A stretch of DNA of 64,000 bases from Pachyseris speciosa (lineage: Eukaryota > Cnidaria > Anthozoa > Scleractinia > Pachyseridae): the NCBI GenBank assembly GCA_016490735.1, contig JAEMWC010001529.1, forward strand, positions 28,501-92,500, given 5' to 3'. Positions 23,481 to 34,679 of this stretch are shown one piece after another (position 1 is the first letter of the stretch; every line of letters begins with the position of its first letter). A program made the position numbers and the translations under genes. Under the pieces are notes generated by a model that searched no databases, had not been told where the DNA came from, and saw nothing but the letters and a program-made list of their open reading frames with translations.

Positions 23481-24160
23481 CAGTTATTCACCTGGGCCCC
23501 CAGCGCATGGCCGAAACCACCTTAGATCGTCCCAGTGAAAAGGACTCCCTAGTGCCAGGTAATGAAAGACACGCATTGAGCCCTATAGGGATTCAGAGGT
23601 GGCCACCCTCACCTCCCAGTGCTCGGCGATTATTCACTGATAAGACCATAAAGTCACTTGCCTATTTATAATTTAAAGCCGTATACGTCTAATAGTAGTG
23701 GGAGGCGAATATCTGTCACTGCGCTGATGCGCATGCGCCTCACAGCAATCCAAGAAGGGAACAAGAAATTACGGACGAGAAAGTGAAGCTGACGCACCCA
23801 AGTGTCGTCTAGGAACTTGCCCAATAGGTGCCCTTCATCTAACCCGAACAAAGTAAGAAGACAAAGGCTAAGTTTAACGACCAAATCGAGGGAAGGAACG
23901 GTTCCAGTGTGACATCAGTCATCCAACCTGCGAACAGAGTATCGGTCGTGGCATCAGTTCACTTTTCCGTTATGGTGGATTTGAAAAGAAGCTCGAGTTG
24001 CCAGAATGTATGTTCCTTTCCCCGCGAGATACATCTTCACAATTCGAGGATGTATAGAAACGACGTTGAACTGATCGAATTGTGCAAACACTGAGGATTT
24101 AGTCAACTCAACAGAAAAAAGTATGAGTTTATACTGGTTTATTCTCGCTGCCAAGGTAGG
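23481..24160. other. No clear feature
   Basis: Follows the hairpin cluster. A short possible hairpin (GCCCTATAGGG) lies near 23580. The rest is unremarkable. Confidence 0.3.
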
Positions 24161-24369
24161 TCACCAGTCGTCATTTAACATCTGCCTAAAGAGAGTTATG
24201 TTCTCAGTTATTCGATGGCCTGGAAATCCTTCGTAATGAGTATAATATCGTTGGCCCACACGTTTTCCTGGAGGTGGGGCTTTTTGTATATTTTCCTGTA
24301 CTAAGACTGCCTGCCTTTTTTTGCACATTCCCTTTCATGTTGAAGTAAGCCCTGCTTAAGATTGGCCAT
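24161..24369 (-). pseudogene. Small frameshifted ORF, unrecognised
   Basis: On the minus strand ATG at 24369 opens MANLKQGLLQHERECAKK. In a run of seven A's at about 24316-24322 the frame must shift by one base to continue as QAVLVQENIQKAPPPGKR, then YYTHYEGFPGHRITENI, ending RQMLNDDW and a stop at 24161. Both halves are charged and protein-like, and one extra A would join them. The whole would be about 70 residues. I do not recognise the family. It is either a recent processed pseudogene, a small gene with an assembly indel, or a chance arrangement. Confidence 0.4.
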
Positions 24370-24579
24370 TGAAAGGAATCCAAAAGGAAACTTTGGAATA
24401 ACCATGCATAATTAGACATTATTGCACTTTAAATTGCTGAGATTTGGGATTTTCTTTCCCCGCATAGTCATATCCCTACTGCAAAAAAATACCTACTGTA
24501 TTTATTACAGGGCATCATTCATAAAATTTCGAGACCGTGAGACCGTTCTATCATGCACAGAACTTACACCTGCACACTA

Positions 24580-24726
24580 ATAATGAAGAGGCCCAGAAGT
24601 ATCTCCTCGCCCCATAGTCACTATCCAAATTACTTTTTAGACTGAGGAGAAACTGTTTGGCTTAGTCACTATATCAGAACCTGTACTTGTGACCTGTGGA
24701 ATGTGGCCTGTACTTTAGACCCGCCA
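24580..24726. mobile_element. Palindromic MITE, GGTATAAAGTACAGGTCACA family, copy 2 (5' eroded)
   Basis: The right end TGACCTGTGGAATGTGGCCT plus TACTTTAGACCCGCC and the interior CAGAAGTATCTCCTC and AGAAACTGTTTGGCTTAG match copies at 10957 and 49679. The left terminus is not recognisable. Confidence 0.65.
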
Positions 24727-25019
24727 GTCTCTGAATAGAGTGCTGGAAGTAAGTTTCTGAGGATGAAATTTTTTCACGTTTTCTCACAGCAAAGGGAACA
24801 GCCGTTACCTTTAAAGGGGTGCTGTTGATCATGTTTTTGAGACATATGAAATGTCACACTCAGTGTAGAATTTTACTTTCTGTCACTGGCACTATTTTCC
24901 TACCAGCTATAAGCTATAATGCAAGTTGTTTTCAGTGCTTTACATAGATAAAGTATTTTTTAAGTGCATTCATCTTTTTGTTTTTGTATCTTGTCTAGCC
25001 TTGCCTTGCCGTACTTGAT
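24727..25019. other. No clear feature
   Basis: Unremarkable AT-rich sequence before the LINE-tail region. Confidence 0.3.
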
Positions 25020-25103
25020 TTAGTCTCCCAAATTAGTAGAGCATATGTGCTCGGGTACAAAGATTTGAGACTTCAGTTGTAATAAAGTTATTATCATTAT
25101 CTT
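25020..25103 (+). mobile_element. LINE or SINE 3' tail with AATAAA signal
   Basis: CAGTTGTAATAAAGTTATTATCATTATC leads directly into the (ATT)n tract. A 3' end carrying AATAAA followed by a short-period repeat is the usual tail of CR1/L2-type LINEs in invertebrates. It probably seeded the microsatellite. Confidence 0.5.
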
Positions 25104-25105
25104 CA

Positions 25106-25158
<53 letters not shown>
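25104..25158 (+). repeat. (ATT)n microsatellite, left tract
   Basis: About 17 uninterrupted ATT units after CTTCATC. It directly borders the 3' end of the minus-strand LINE insertion. The matching tract at 26228-26292 lies on its other side. Confidence 0.95.
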
Positions 25159-25237
25159 GTGAATGAATATATGAAAATCCTATATTTGAACTGCGGATTA
25201 ATGATTAAATGTGTGACTAATCATCACAGTTATGAAC

Positions 25238-25414
25238 ACTACTTAAGCAGTAGTGAAAATAAAGCCTGAAGAAAAATTCAGACTTTTACATCTCCCAGAT
25301 GGCTTGTTAGCTCAGTTGGTAGAGCACTGCACCGGTATTGCAGCGGTCGTGGGTTCGAATCTCGTACAAGCCTGAAATTTTTTCAGGCTTTATTTTCTCT
25401 ACTGCTTAAGTAGT
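25238..25414. repeat. Inverted repeat enclosing the tRNA-like sequence
   Basis: CACTACTTAAGCAGTAGTGA plus AAATAAAGCCTGAAGAAAAA on the left is complementary to TTTTTTCAGGCTTTATTTTC plus TACTGCTTAAGTAGTG on the right. The arms are about 45 bp. The LINE reading frame runs to its stop at the outer edge of the right arm. Confidence 0.85.
25301..25372 (+). repeat. tRNA-like sequence (anticodon position GGT)
   Basis: 72 nt fold as a cloverleaf: acceptor GGCTTGT/ACAAGCC (7 bp perfect), D arm with GCTCAGTTGGTAGAGC, anticodon stem CTGCA/TGCAG around loop CCGGTAT, and T arm with GGTTCGAAT. The A box and B box are intact. The loop has C rather than U before the anticodon, and GGT is not a normal cytosolic threonine anticodon in animals. 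It lies antisense within the LINE 3' region and is flanked by inverted repeats. I read it as tRNA-derived repeat rather than a working tRNA gene. A related copy is at 61357-61428. Confidence 0.7.
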
Positions 25415-26225
25415 GACATTACCTTTCTGAGGATTCGCGCAGATCCCAGCATGCAGATCTTTTGAATCTCTGTCATAGTAGCTCTCTCTGATACTTTCTT
25501 GATGTTTTCTACCATACCCTTCTTCACTGTACCAAGCGCACCAACAACCACAGGGATCACTACAGTTTTCATATGCCACATTCTCTGTATTTCTAGTTCT
25601 AGGTCTTTGTACTTGCTTTTTTTTTTCAGTTTCCTTCAGTGCGATGTTTCTATCAGTTTGCAGGTGGAATTCACTGAATCTTTAACAATAATGTCTGGTC
25701 TGTTCGCTATTATAGTTCTATCAGTATTGACTGGTATGTCCCACATGATGGTGATGTTGTTATCTTTATTGTGCATCACGGTCTCTGGCTCATGTTCGTA
25801 CCATTTGTCTGTAGTCTCTATATCATGATCTTTACAGATGCTCCAATGGAGATATGCTGCAGCATTATTGTGCCTGGAGATGTACTCTGTTTTGGCTAAT
25901 ACCTCACATCCAGATACAATATGGTCCACTGTCTCTTCATGCTGCGAACACATTCTGCATTTGCTCTCCACTTGCTGGCCACATATTACTTTCTGGTAGT
26001 TTCTGGTGTTTATTGCCTGGTCTTGAGTTGCTACAAGTAGTCCCTCTGTTTCTCCTTTCAAGTTACTTGACAACCATTTGTTGGTGGTGACTGTGTCTAC
26101 ATGAGGCTTCTCTAGGATCTTAGGATACTGGCCATGCAATGCTTTGTTTTTCCACTTTTCTTCTTTCATTGACTTCATCTTGGACTTAAACACGTGTTTC
26201 AGGGCTTTAGCATTTTCAGAGGCAG

Positions 26226-26229
<4 letters not shown>
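25399..26229 (-). pseudogene. C-terminal part of a LINE polyprotein (CCHC zinc knuckle and restriction-like endonuclease)
   Basis: The open frame to 25636 is about 198 codons of LINE protein. The listed start lies in the microsatellite, which reads as poly-isoleucine. It shows KWKNKALHGQYPK, then LKGETEGLLVATQDQAINTR. A CCHC finger (C-X2-C-X8-H-X4-C) covers CRMCSQHEETVDHIVSGC, and an RPD box follows ~70 residues later in NRPDIIVKD, the first catalytic motif of the PD-(D/E)XK endonuclease. After STCKLIE the frame breaks. The protein resumes in another frame as NIALKETEKK, ELEIQRMWHMKT, PVVVGALGTVKKGM and ends SARILRKVMSLLKQ. At least a few residues containing the second acidic motif appear lost at the break. 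The piece is not functional. Confidence 0.8.
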
Positions 26230-26271
<42 letters not shown>

Positions 26272-26292
26272 CATTATTATTATTATTATTAT
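26228..26292 (+). repeat. (ATT)n microsatellite, right tract
   Basis: About 20 ATT units with one CATT variation at 26271, ending in ATACACACACG. It abuts the truncated 5' end of the LINE and is the presumed other half of the target tract. Confidence 0.95.
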
Positions 26293-27513
26293 ACACACAC
26301 GTGGTGGTACTTTTTAAATTTCATTTTCCAGCTTCCTAACAAAAGGGTATGTGAGCTTTGATTCCAGTGGAAATATTAAATCAGTTATGAGATTTTTGTG
26401 AGCTTTTGACTTTACAATAACTCTCTGAACAGTTTAATTGGATTTAAGCACTAAAGAGTTCAAAACCTTGATTAACTAATTCCTGGTTTATTTTCTAATT
26501 GACATTAATTGGCTTTTAAACAACTGGCCACTGCTAGTGTTTCAGTAGTAGAGTAATTAGATGAATAATCAAAATGAGTGAAACAATAACCACAGTTTCA
26601 CTACTTGAGTATGTAGTTGACATTTACACCCTGATGTGAACCTGTATTTCCTCCTCACTCTTCTTCATATATTTCACATGGTACCAGTTGGGTAAACATA
26701 AAGACGTTTTCTCACTTGTGATCATTTCCTTTATTCTCTATAGTTACTTTGTTGGGAGAATTTGGCCCTGTCACTATTGGGAATTAAAGGGTTAAAAGGA
26801 AAGGCAACTATATATACTTTCTACAAAAAGCATCCCTAAGGAGTAACAAGACAAGATTACTCCTAATTAGGTGTTTCTTTCAAACTGTTGGAGAAACATC
26901 CCAGCTGTCACTTAAATACAAGAGTTCCACACAGGGTATTGTGGTCAACTAGAAAAGCCTTCGCCACTTTGACCACCACACACATTTTACAACCCATACT
27001 GTAATTATAATTTTATCTTGTAATCGTCTGTTGTGACTATACTTTTCTTTCTATGCTAATTTTATGTAAATTACTGTGAAATAAATGAACCATGTGAACA
27101 ATGTCTGAATTGATCAGAGGCTGTATTTATGTATAATTCCCTATTTCTCTTCCTCGTTGAAAAACAGGGGTGGATCAAGGCCTGCATTAATAATTATTTC
27201 AGCTTCTGATGGTGACGTAAATAAGCACCCAAGTATTTAATGATCACATTCTTCACGATCAACCCAATTGATTTGTGACAGCTTATTAAGTTTGGCTTAG
27301 CTTCCCATACTGCACAATTGTCGTCGCAGAACTAACTTGGACCTAATGTCAAATCTCTGCAATGATAGGTTAATTAGGCCCTGTCATTTCCAGACATAAT
27401 TTCTGAAGGCTGCAGTTACAAGTAATTAACATATGCTAGCATGTTATAACTCAAATACTGAGGCATCCTTAACTGGTAGGACCCTCACATAACCAAGAGG
27501 TGATTTTCATACA
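26293..27513. other. No clear feature
   Basis: About 1.2 kb of AT-rich sequence with no gene. GGGAATTAAAGGGTTAAAA near 26780 resembles a single end of a TTAA-type element, but no partner end was found. Confidence 0.3.
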
Positions 27514-27632
27514 AACATACATACATACATACATACATACATACATACATACATACGTACGTACGTACGTACGTACATACATACATACATAGATACATAG
27601 ATACATACATACATACATACATACATACATAC
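27514..27632 (+). repeat. (CATA)n / (CGTA)n microsatellite
   Basis: About 29 tetranucleotide units. The edges are CATA and a central block is CGTA, with one CATAGATA interruption on the right. The central variation suggests replication-slippage history. Confidence 0.95.
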
Positions 27633-29972
27633 AATACATACTTTATTTGTTAAAGCAGGTTAAAGAGCTGATGCGGACCTGCTAAACTCCTACTGTATAC
27701 AATTAACATTCTACATTTTCATATGCAATCCTTCATAAGCTTTCCTCAGCAAGATGATGTGGTGTCTCGTTTGCTAACATTGCCACAGTAAAAGGCATTA
27801 AGAAATACCATTTTCTGTCTATTATTATTAACATATTGTGGGTGGGGGAAGGATACAACAAAGATCAACAAAAGAAGTGGTATAAAAAGATCATGTTTTT
27901 AAATGTTTGACAAGTTAATCTCATACACTTTTGTTGCTACTATATCTACAGAGTGTTAAAAGCATAATAAGATGTTGTAACTTAAAAGACTCCAAATTTC
28001 AGTTTCAATTATCAGTTCCTGGGACTTGAAATAATTTGTTCATTAATTAGTGATCAAACTGTATCAACTTAATCCTTTTTTCTCTTAGGTGTGGCCTTCA
28101 TGTGTCAACCTTAATTGACTTTGTGGGTTGTCATATGTGAGATGAATGTAATGATAATAAATTTATTCCCCTCTCATCCAAATTATTTAATGGCCATGGC
28201 CTTGAGATGAAGGGGAGACAAAATTCTTAACCAAACACAAATAGCCTATTTTACAGTGGTACTGCTGAGTGGAAGCGAGGCTGGAAGTGACCTTGTTCTG
28301 ATACAAACCTATGTCTTTCTCATGTAAGTGAGGACTAGAGAAAAGCAGTGAGGTCTGTACCACAACAAGATCACCAACAGAGTCGTTTCCATTCATAGGC
28401 CTGGTCAGTGAACATACAATAAATATTGTAAAATGATCTATTGAAAGACATATGTAACCTGATCAAACACACTAACATCTAAAACATACAGTGATCACTT
28501 TTATACAGGGCTTAATACAAGATAGTTGTAGAGGAATGTAATGTATCAAAGTCATTAACAGACCCTAAAAAACTGGTTATCTATAATTATTTAAGTCACA
28601 AGCACAAGGGACTAGCATATAAAATAATTTTAGGGTGCATGATCACTTTAACACAAGACTTTAATTGCCTACATTACATTATCCATGACGACTAGAGCCT
28701 GTAAGCCCTACCAGCCCCTCTCCATCGGCAGTCCCTGGTTGTAGAAGGATGATACATATCCCAGAGGAGATTCAAAACACTATGAAACCACCTTTCATAC
28801 ATATATAATAAAAATTCACAGTCATTAAAAGCCCCTCAAAAGTGGTTATCTTTATTTCAAGCATGGCATTCTCACACATCTCCAGTGTTAGCAGTGCTTT
28901 CAATATAAGACCCGGCTCCTGTCAGACCTCTGGCAGGTGCTAACTTCAACCGAAGTAAAGGAACTAGAAATTGACTTCAATTAATTGGTTAAACGTTTAA
29001 AAACACACCAAGCCCAGGGCAAAGAATTACAGACGAATGTGTGGCCAAATTCAAAAAGCCAGAGAACGCTTTCTGGTAGAGCTAATTCCCTCAAATTTTG
29101 TCAGTGGAACCCTAACTTTTTGCTGACAAACAAGCGCTTCACGCATTTTTTTGACAACGGATTTCCATACGAACACTGTAAGTTCTGTTACGTTTGCCTA
29201 CCAAGAGGGCTTCCAAAACCGTGATAAGGTCTATAATGGTTTTCATGTGGAGAAATTTTGGACATATACCTGCATGTACGCAGGCGCACTAAATGCGAGA
29301 TTAAGATTGTCCAATGCAGTAATAATGCCCGCTTTGTAAGAGACTTTGTATGAGCCACAAGATAAAATTTGTTCTCACCTCTTCATCGATTTAAAATTAT
29401 ACAAATAACGTAACTTCACATCTCTCCGAATTAAAGTGTTCAGTTCCTTAGCGATGCTGTAAAAAATTAGGATGCCAGGATACATACTGATCACGGTTTT
29501 ACGTGTAATGCCAAGACGTATTAGAATGCGAGAACCCTTACACTATTGAGGTCATTTCTCGTCGGATTTCCTGGGACAGTTAAAGACCAGTTCCAAAAGT
29601 TACATCTGTTTTCCCCTCTGCAATTAATTCTTTTCAAGCCAGAACTGACGAAAAATCTTTTGAGATAAATATCTGCCACAGTATCGGGACACATTTTCGC
29701 TTGAATTTCTGTTGTTGACGATGTCTGTAAGGGTGACAGCCAGAAACTACCATCCAGGGAAGGTTTATCTCGAAGCCCTTTTTCTCACTCGGGAAGCCAT
29801 GTTTGTTTTTCAAATAGCTTAGTAGCCTCTTGTTTTGTTCCCCAGGTTCGAAAAGACCTCTCATTTCCTCAAACCGAGTAAACCTGGGACTTGAAATTTA
29901 GCGTGAAATGCAAAATATTGGGCAAATTAAAAGAACAATTCGAAGTTATAAAACAGTCTTTCCAACGGTAAT
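27633..29972. other. Unrecognised stretch, partly LINE-tail-like
   Basis: 28140-28170 (GATGAATGTAATGATAATAA then ATTTATTCCC) reads on the minus strand as a LINE-type 3' end with AATAAA and a short repeat tail. Open frames at 28187-28396, 28985-29339 and 29634-29864 have no motif. Nothing else is recognised. Confidence 0.35.
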
Positions 29973-30339
29973 TATACCTGCCAACTTTTTTTAATTTATA
30001 GGCGTGATATCCGAAGATGTCCGAAGACTTCCGAAGATGTTTCGAAGACTTCCGTCTTGCCAGTACATCGATCGATGCTTTGAATATTTATAAGATAATA
30101 CAATAGCCGTCTAAAGACCGGTAATATTCAAACTAGCCATTTTAAAACCATGGCAATTTAGAAATATATGTCGACGTAGTTGTTTAGTAAGAATCACATC
30201 AATGTACGATATTATTATTTTATAAAATTATCTGCTAAAAAACCAATATCTTCTACTAGGCGTGAGAAATTGGAATACAGGCGTGAGTAGACGTGACATC
30301 GAGGTTTTCAATCCGTAGGCGTGACACTTGGCAAGTATA
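29973..30339. mobile_element. MITE, TATACCTGCCAA family, copy 1 (6-bp TSD)
   Basis: A 367-bp element bounded by TATACCTGCCAA and TTGGCAAGTATA, flanked by a perfect direct repeat GGTAAT (29967-72 and 30340-45). The interior contains repeated CCGAAGA words at the left and GGCGTGA words at the right. A second member is at 35034-35456 with its own 6-bp flanking repeat. It is non-coding. Confidence 0.85.
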
Positions 30340-30980
30340 GGTAATTATCCTCTTCACTTTAAAACATTGGTTTCATTTAATTATTATTTGTCTGTGCTCT
30401 CTTTATTAGATAAAATCGTGCATAGCAAGGTTGCCCAGTCGCCAAGATAAGGCTCTGAATGATGATTACGAAGACATGATTTAGAGAAAGGGAAACAGTA
30501 GGTTTTGAACGGTGGATCGTACTAGTTAACTGATGCTCCTGCTAGCTGATGCTGGAAAAATTCTTATACATTAGACCGTCAGTACCGCATAACACGGGAT
30601 AACGAAACGTGTAACACGGGATATTGAAACGTGTAACACGTGATAAAGAAAGTACGGCTCAATACAAACTAATGAAAAATTTACAACATGCAGAATTTAG
30701 TACTGAATATTAACTGCAGATCAGCATTAATCATGCATGATGTGAAGTTATGGCGTGAACTAATATTAACATAGTTAGACTTGCTATACCGCGCAACGCT
30801 CAGGTTAAACCATCAAAGCACGATCAGTACAGTGTATAACCCAACCGTGCAAGAGAATCAGGTGATAAGGCATTTGTAAACTGAGATCCTCTACACTGGC
30901 TTAGCATCTCCTGAAAAAAGCGGTACGTTCCTCGTGTAAAACATTTTATTCGTTAAATGGGGACAGTGAAATTGTTAGTC
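30340..30980. other. No gene; short tandem run
   Basis: 30590-30650 carries about three copies of a 22-bp unit like AACACGGGATATTGAAACGTGT. Nothing else is recognised. Confidence 0.4.
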
Positions 30981-31138
30981 AATGGCCCTTTTTATACTAG
31001 AGACGCATTATCCGTCCAGACGAATTGTGCGTCTGTCATTTTATCCGAGTAGTGTAAAGACGGGACGAACTACATGAGACGCATAATCCGTCTGGGACGA
31101 ACTTGGACAAACATTTGTAGTGCTTCTGTTTAGTTCAA

Positions 31139-31169
<31 letters not shown>

Positions 31170-31239
31170 GCGTCTAGACGAACTATCCGCCTTAGTTCGT
31201 CTTGAAAGACGCACTAAACAAGATATTTCGTCTTGACGT

Positions 31240-31270
<31 letters not shown>

Positions 31271-31337
31271 TCGAACTAAACAGACTCAGTCAAATGTCCC
31301 AGACGGATTATGCGTCGCTAGTATAAAAACGGCCATT
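30981..31337. mobile_element. Palindromic MITE with nested inverted repeats
   Basis: A 357-bp element starting AATGGCCCTTTTTATACTAG and ending in the near-complement CTAGTATAAAAACGGCCATT. Pairing extends through GACGCATTATCCGTC. A second palindrome sits inside (about 31125-31285), with arms TAGTATAAAGACGGGCACAA and TTGTGCCCGTCTTTACACTA. Words like GACGCATTATGCGTC are themselves palindromic. Its ends match the larger element at 34680-35795, so they belong to one family. Confidence 0.9.
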
Positions 31338-32296
31338 AATATCTGTCAAAACTTGTTCAAAATAAACCAAGCCCACTGATGTATATCCAGTGTTTTTTTT
31401 ATTGGTGAATGTACGATGACTTTGATTAAACTTAGCAGCAGCCTTTTCATTTGAATAGCAACTCTGAAAGCCGAAACTTAACAAAGAAATAGAGTTACTC
31501 GCATCGGTTAATTCCTCAGTCTTTGTGACGTGTAAATGGGGTGGGTTGGTTGTTAAACAACGCGCATGAAGGCTAAAAGCAGGCAATATAACTGTCATTG
31601 CAAATTTACAATTTACAAAGAACTACTTATTACTCACTTTGTAGCGAAACTCTGTTGTTACTCTTGGCAAATCCTGTTTATCTGAACCACCTAACAAAAA
31701 AACAAAAAAAAATAAGAATTAACTCTTTAAAGAAACGTCCTATTTTAACCTTTATAGTCTTCAATTGCAATTGTAGGATACCACGTATGGTGGATCATAT
31801 TCATAAATCACCATTGCTTCCCTTTTCATTAAAATTAATGCCACCTGAAAATCAATACAATTTACCTCTAAAATCGATGCTTTAACGCTGAAAATGGCAT
31901 TTCCGAGCTTCTAGATTTCCAAATTTTCTGAGGAAGCATGCCCCTAAACCCGCCTAAGATAAGAAGCCTAATTGCGGCCCCTCACGTTTCACAGCTGCCT
32001 ACTTTTCCAGAGTCTGACGCCTACTCCAAAACATTTTGAAAACCCTGAATTCAAACTCTTTCTTCCATTAAGGGAAACATACAGACAGAAAAACATTGAA
32101 ACACATATCCCCACAGGCAGCCCAAGCATATATGTTGTGTGGAATCAGGGTTTGACTGAAGGCATTTTTAGTAACAATTTCGATGCGTACGCATATTTCA
32201 AAGAAATAATAACAAATCTTTCTTCAATATTAAAACTTTACGCTTTTATAGCTGTAATAAATCGCGTTTTAGTCAATTTATAAATTACAGACTTTG
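31338..32296. other. No clear feature
   Basis: ORFs at 31308-31885 and 31972-32283 are AT-driven and motif-free. No repeat partner was noticed. Confidence 0.3.
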
Positions 32297-32700
32297 CGTC
32301 ATTACGCCCAATTTGGGCATTTGTGGCTATAATATAAGCACTCAAGTGTATCGTATGTTAGAACTACGCGAGCATCGATAAAATAATCATAATTAATTAA
32401 AATGTATTCCGTAAAGCGTTCTTACCTTTCCTCCATAGCCCCTTGTGCCTTCTAGCTATTTCCTTCCTACGACTACTGTACTACAATTATTTTATAGCGT
32501 AAAGTACTCGTTTGACGAAAATCAACGAAATGGCGTTAAAAACGGCTGGGATGTACAAGGAGGCTATGGAATAAAGGTAAGAAGGCTTTACAGGTTATAT
32601 ATTAAGTGATTATGATTATTTTCTCGATGATCGCGTCGTACACCAGAGTGCTTGAAATGCGAGCCACAAATATCCAAATTGCGCGTGACAAGTCAAGGAA
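32297..32700. mobile_element. Foldback MITE
   Basis: Two arms of about 165 bp face each other across a ~70-bp spacer. The left arm has CAATTTGGGCATTTGTGGCT, then GCGTTCTTACCTTT.CTCCAT. The right arm holds the complements AGCCACAAATATCCAAATTG and ATGGAATAAAGGTAAGAAGG. Arm identity is roughly 75-80 percent by eye, so it is an old insertion. Confidence 0.8.
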
Positions 32701-34027
32701 TATCAACTTCAATTGACAAAAGGGCGATCAATTGGAAATTTTACTGTGATGACCTTTAAACCTGCATTCCACATATAGTATGTTTGGGCTTCCTGTGGTA
32801 TCACCGACTGGTATGTGTTCTCGGTGACGGATCATATGGTAAGAATGTTCCTCAACAGTTGAAGATCTTAGTGCAAAATGTCAGCGGCAATTTGGCCATA
32901 AATTCAAACTGTCACTTTGCATGGAAACGCAGGTCCGTATTTATTTTATTTTGCGGTCTCAGCTACACTGAATTCGACAAATAAGCCTATGACTCTTGCC
33001 AAAACCAAAAAAGGATCAGTCGCATGGTTGATTTCTTTGGTATGAGCTCTCAAACAAAACCTTAATGCCACGGCCAGTCAGTTCAGTTGGCTCAGTTTAA
33101 AGCTGAAGTAATACACTAATTCTGTGATTTCAGGCTTTCAAGTCGCAAGATAACTACAGTCCTTGATGCTTCTAAAATGATATTCAGTCTCTAGGCCAAA
33201 GGAGAGCGAATTTAATGGAAATGTGATCGAGTTTTATTGCGCGCTGTCTGCACTGAGTCCTACAATTCCAGAGGGTCTCAATTAATGGCGTTGACTGTCA
33301 ACTGTCAAATGGTCCAACACTTTACTTACCACTATAGTCTCCCTTGCAGTTGCTTGATAGGTAGGAAAAGTAAGAATTCTGCAATCTATATACAAAATAC
33401 AGAAGAAGGTTGAGACTTTCGCTTCCATCTTTCGCAACTATCGGCCGTTTATTTATTTATTTAAAAATACATCCCTATGGTGAAGCAATTTCTGCATGGT
33501 TTTATTGTGATTCCCGGCTGCTATAATTAATAACCCCTCTCAAACGTAGAAAACAAGAAAGCTCAAAAATAATAAATCGTTCGTGGATTGTAAATCAATC
33601 ACTTTATTTGATTTATTAGAAATACTGAACTCAGTATTGAGACTGGTCAGCGCTGAGTGTCTTTGACTAACTTCCGGCAAACAAATTACAAAACCTTATC
33701 TTTAGCATATCGTAAAATGGTTTTGAAAACTCACCGACTCACAAGCAAAACCTTGTCGTTATCGAACTACTTTTGTTTTTACCTTTAACCGGGGACTAAT
33801 TTTAAGGAACTGAGTATCTCAAGTTAAAGATGTCAAAAATCATGCAATTTGAAGACCTCCCTCCCTCCTGCGTTAAAATCCAAAATATCTCTAAACTCAC
33901 TCTTTTTTGGCATACAGTATGTGTCAGGCCCTTGAATCACATTTTCACTTCATACACCATAACCACCGGATGCCAGGATTTGGATTTTAAGGCCAAAAAT
34001 TGATATCCGCTCCTTTCACGGGAAGTG
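32701..34027. other. No clear feature
   Basis: No recognised coding exon or repeat. Short ATTT repeats occur at 33448-33465. Confidence 0.3.
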
Positions 34028-34679
34028 TTACGCCGCAAAATGACTACTAACGTAAAATGTCACATTAACGCGAAATGTAACAACTTTTGACGCAAAGTGC
34101 AACATTAACCCTAATTGTAACAACTTGTGACGCAAAATGTATCAACTTCTTTAACGCGAAATGTAACAACCTTTTCTATAGATCAGTACCAGTAAAGCTT
34201 TTACTTAAAAGTTACATTGCTATTCACTGTGTGCGGGTGGCTAGACTTGGCCACAACAACCTTAAGCACTATTGCTTTACTTATAGTCTAACCTTATAAA
34301 GTATGAGATTTTACGGATTCCCAAATTAAGAAACTGCTATTTATGTTACTGTCAATATCACTACAGCCGGATAAAGTGGGAAGGAAGAGCTGAAGGTTGA
34401 AGAGCAAGTGTTAATTGATGTTGCTAGGCCTACACGACCGTCCCTGATACGTTGTGATTTTTTTCGCCTTTGTCATATAATTGGGCCGCCCTCACGAATG
34501 TTTCTTTGAGTGAACGCCCCTTTCTGTAAGATTTTGTTTAGCAATGGTTATTGCTGTATTAAGTTTAATGTGATACAGTGTATCCAAGAAAGTTGTTTGT
34601 GTTGATGATTTGCCCAAATATGGATTATCAACATGCTCTGACGAGAATAGGCCTACCATCCGTTGCAGAGTATCACAAT

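Larger units (their letters stand above)
25159..26229 (-). mobile_element. 5'-truncated LINE inserted into an (ATT)n tract, Dong/R4-like
   Basis: The unit is flanked on both sides by (ATT)n and contains the C-terminal coding part (25399-26229) plus a ~240-bp 3' region that ends in CATATATTCATTCAC. The 5' side breaks directly into the microsatellite, as expected for a truncated insertion by target-primed reverse transcription. The encoded CCHC motif and RPD box match LINEs with a restriction-like endonuclease (R2/R4/NeSL group). Within that group Dong elements are known for insertion at TAA repeats, which fits this location. The RT itself is missing. Confidence 0.7.

Noticed and set aside
23480..23530. 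Hammerhead ribozyme, suggested by CGAAAC
   Set aside because: No CTGATGA core or cleavable stem III partner was found nearby.
25301..25372. Functional tRNA-Thr gene
   Set aside because: The anticodon GGT and C33 are abnormal for an animal nuclear tRNA, and the unit is embedded in a transposable-element tail with relatives elsewhere.
25636..26298. Poly-isoleucine N-terminus as part of a protein
   Set aside because: It is the translated (ATT)n microsatellite. The LINE protein begins after it.
27514..27632. CRISPR-like array
   Set aside because: A simple tetranucleotide repeat with no spacers, in an animal genome.
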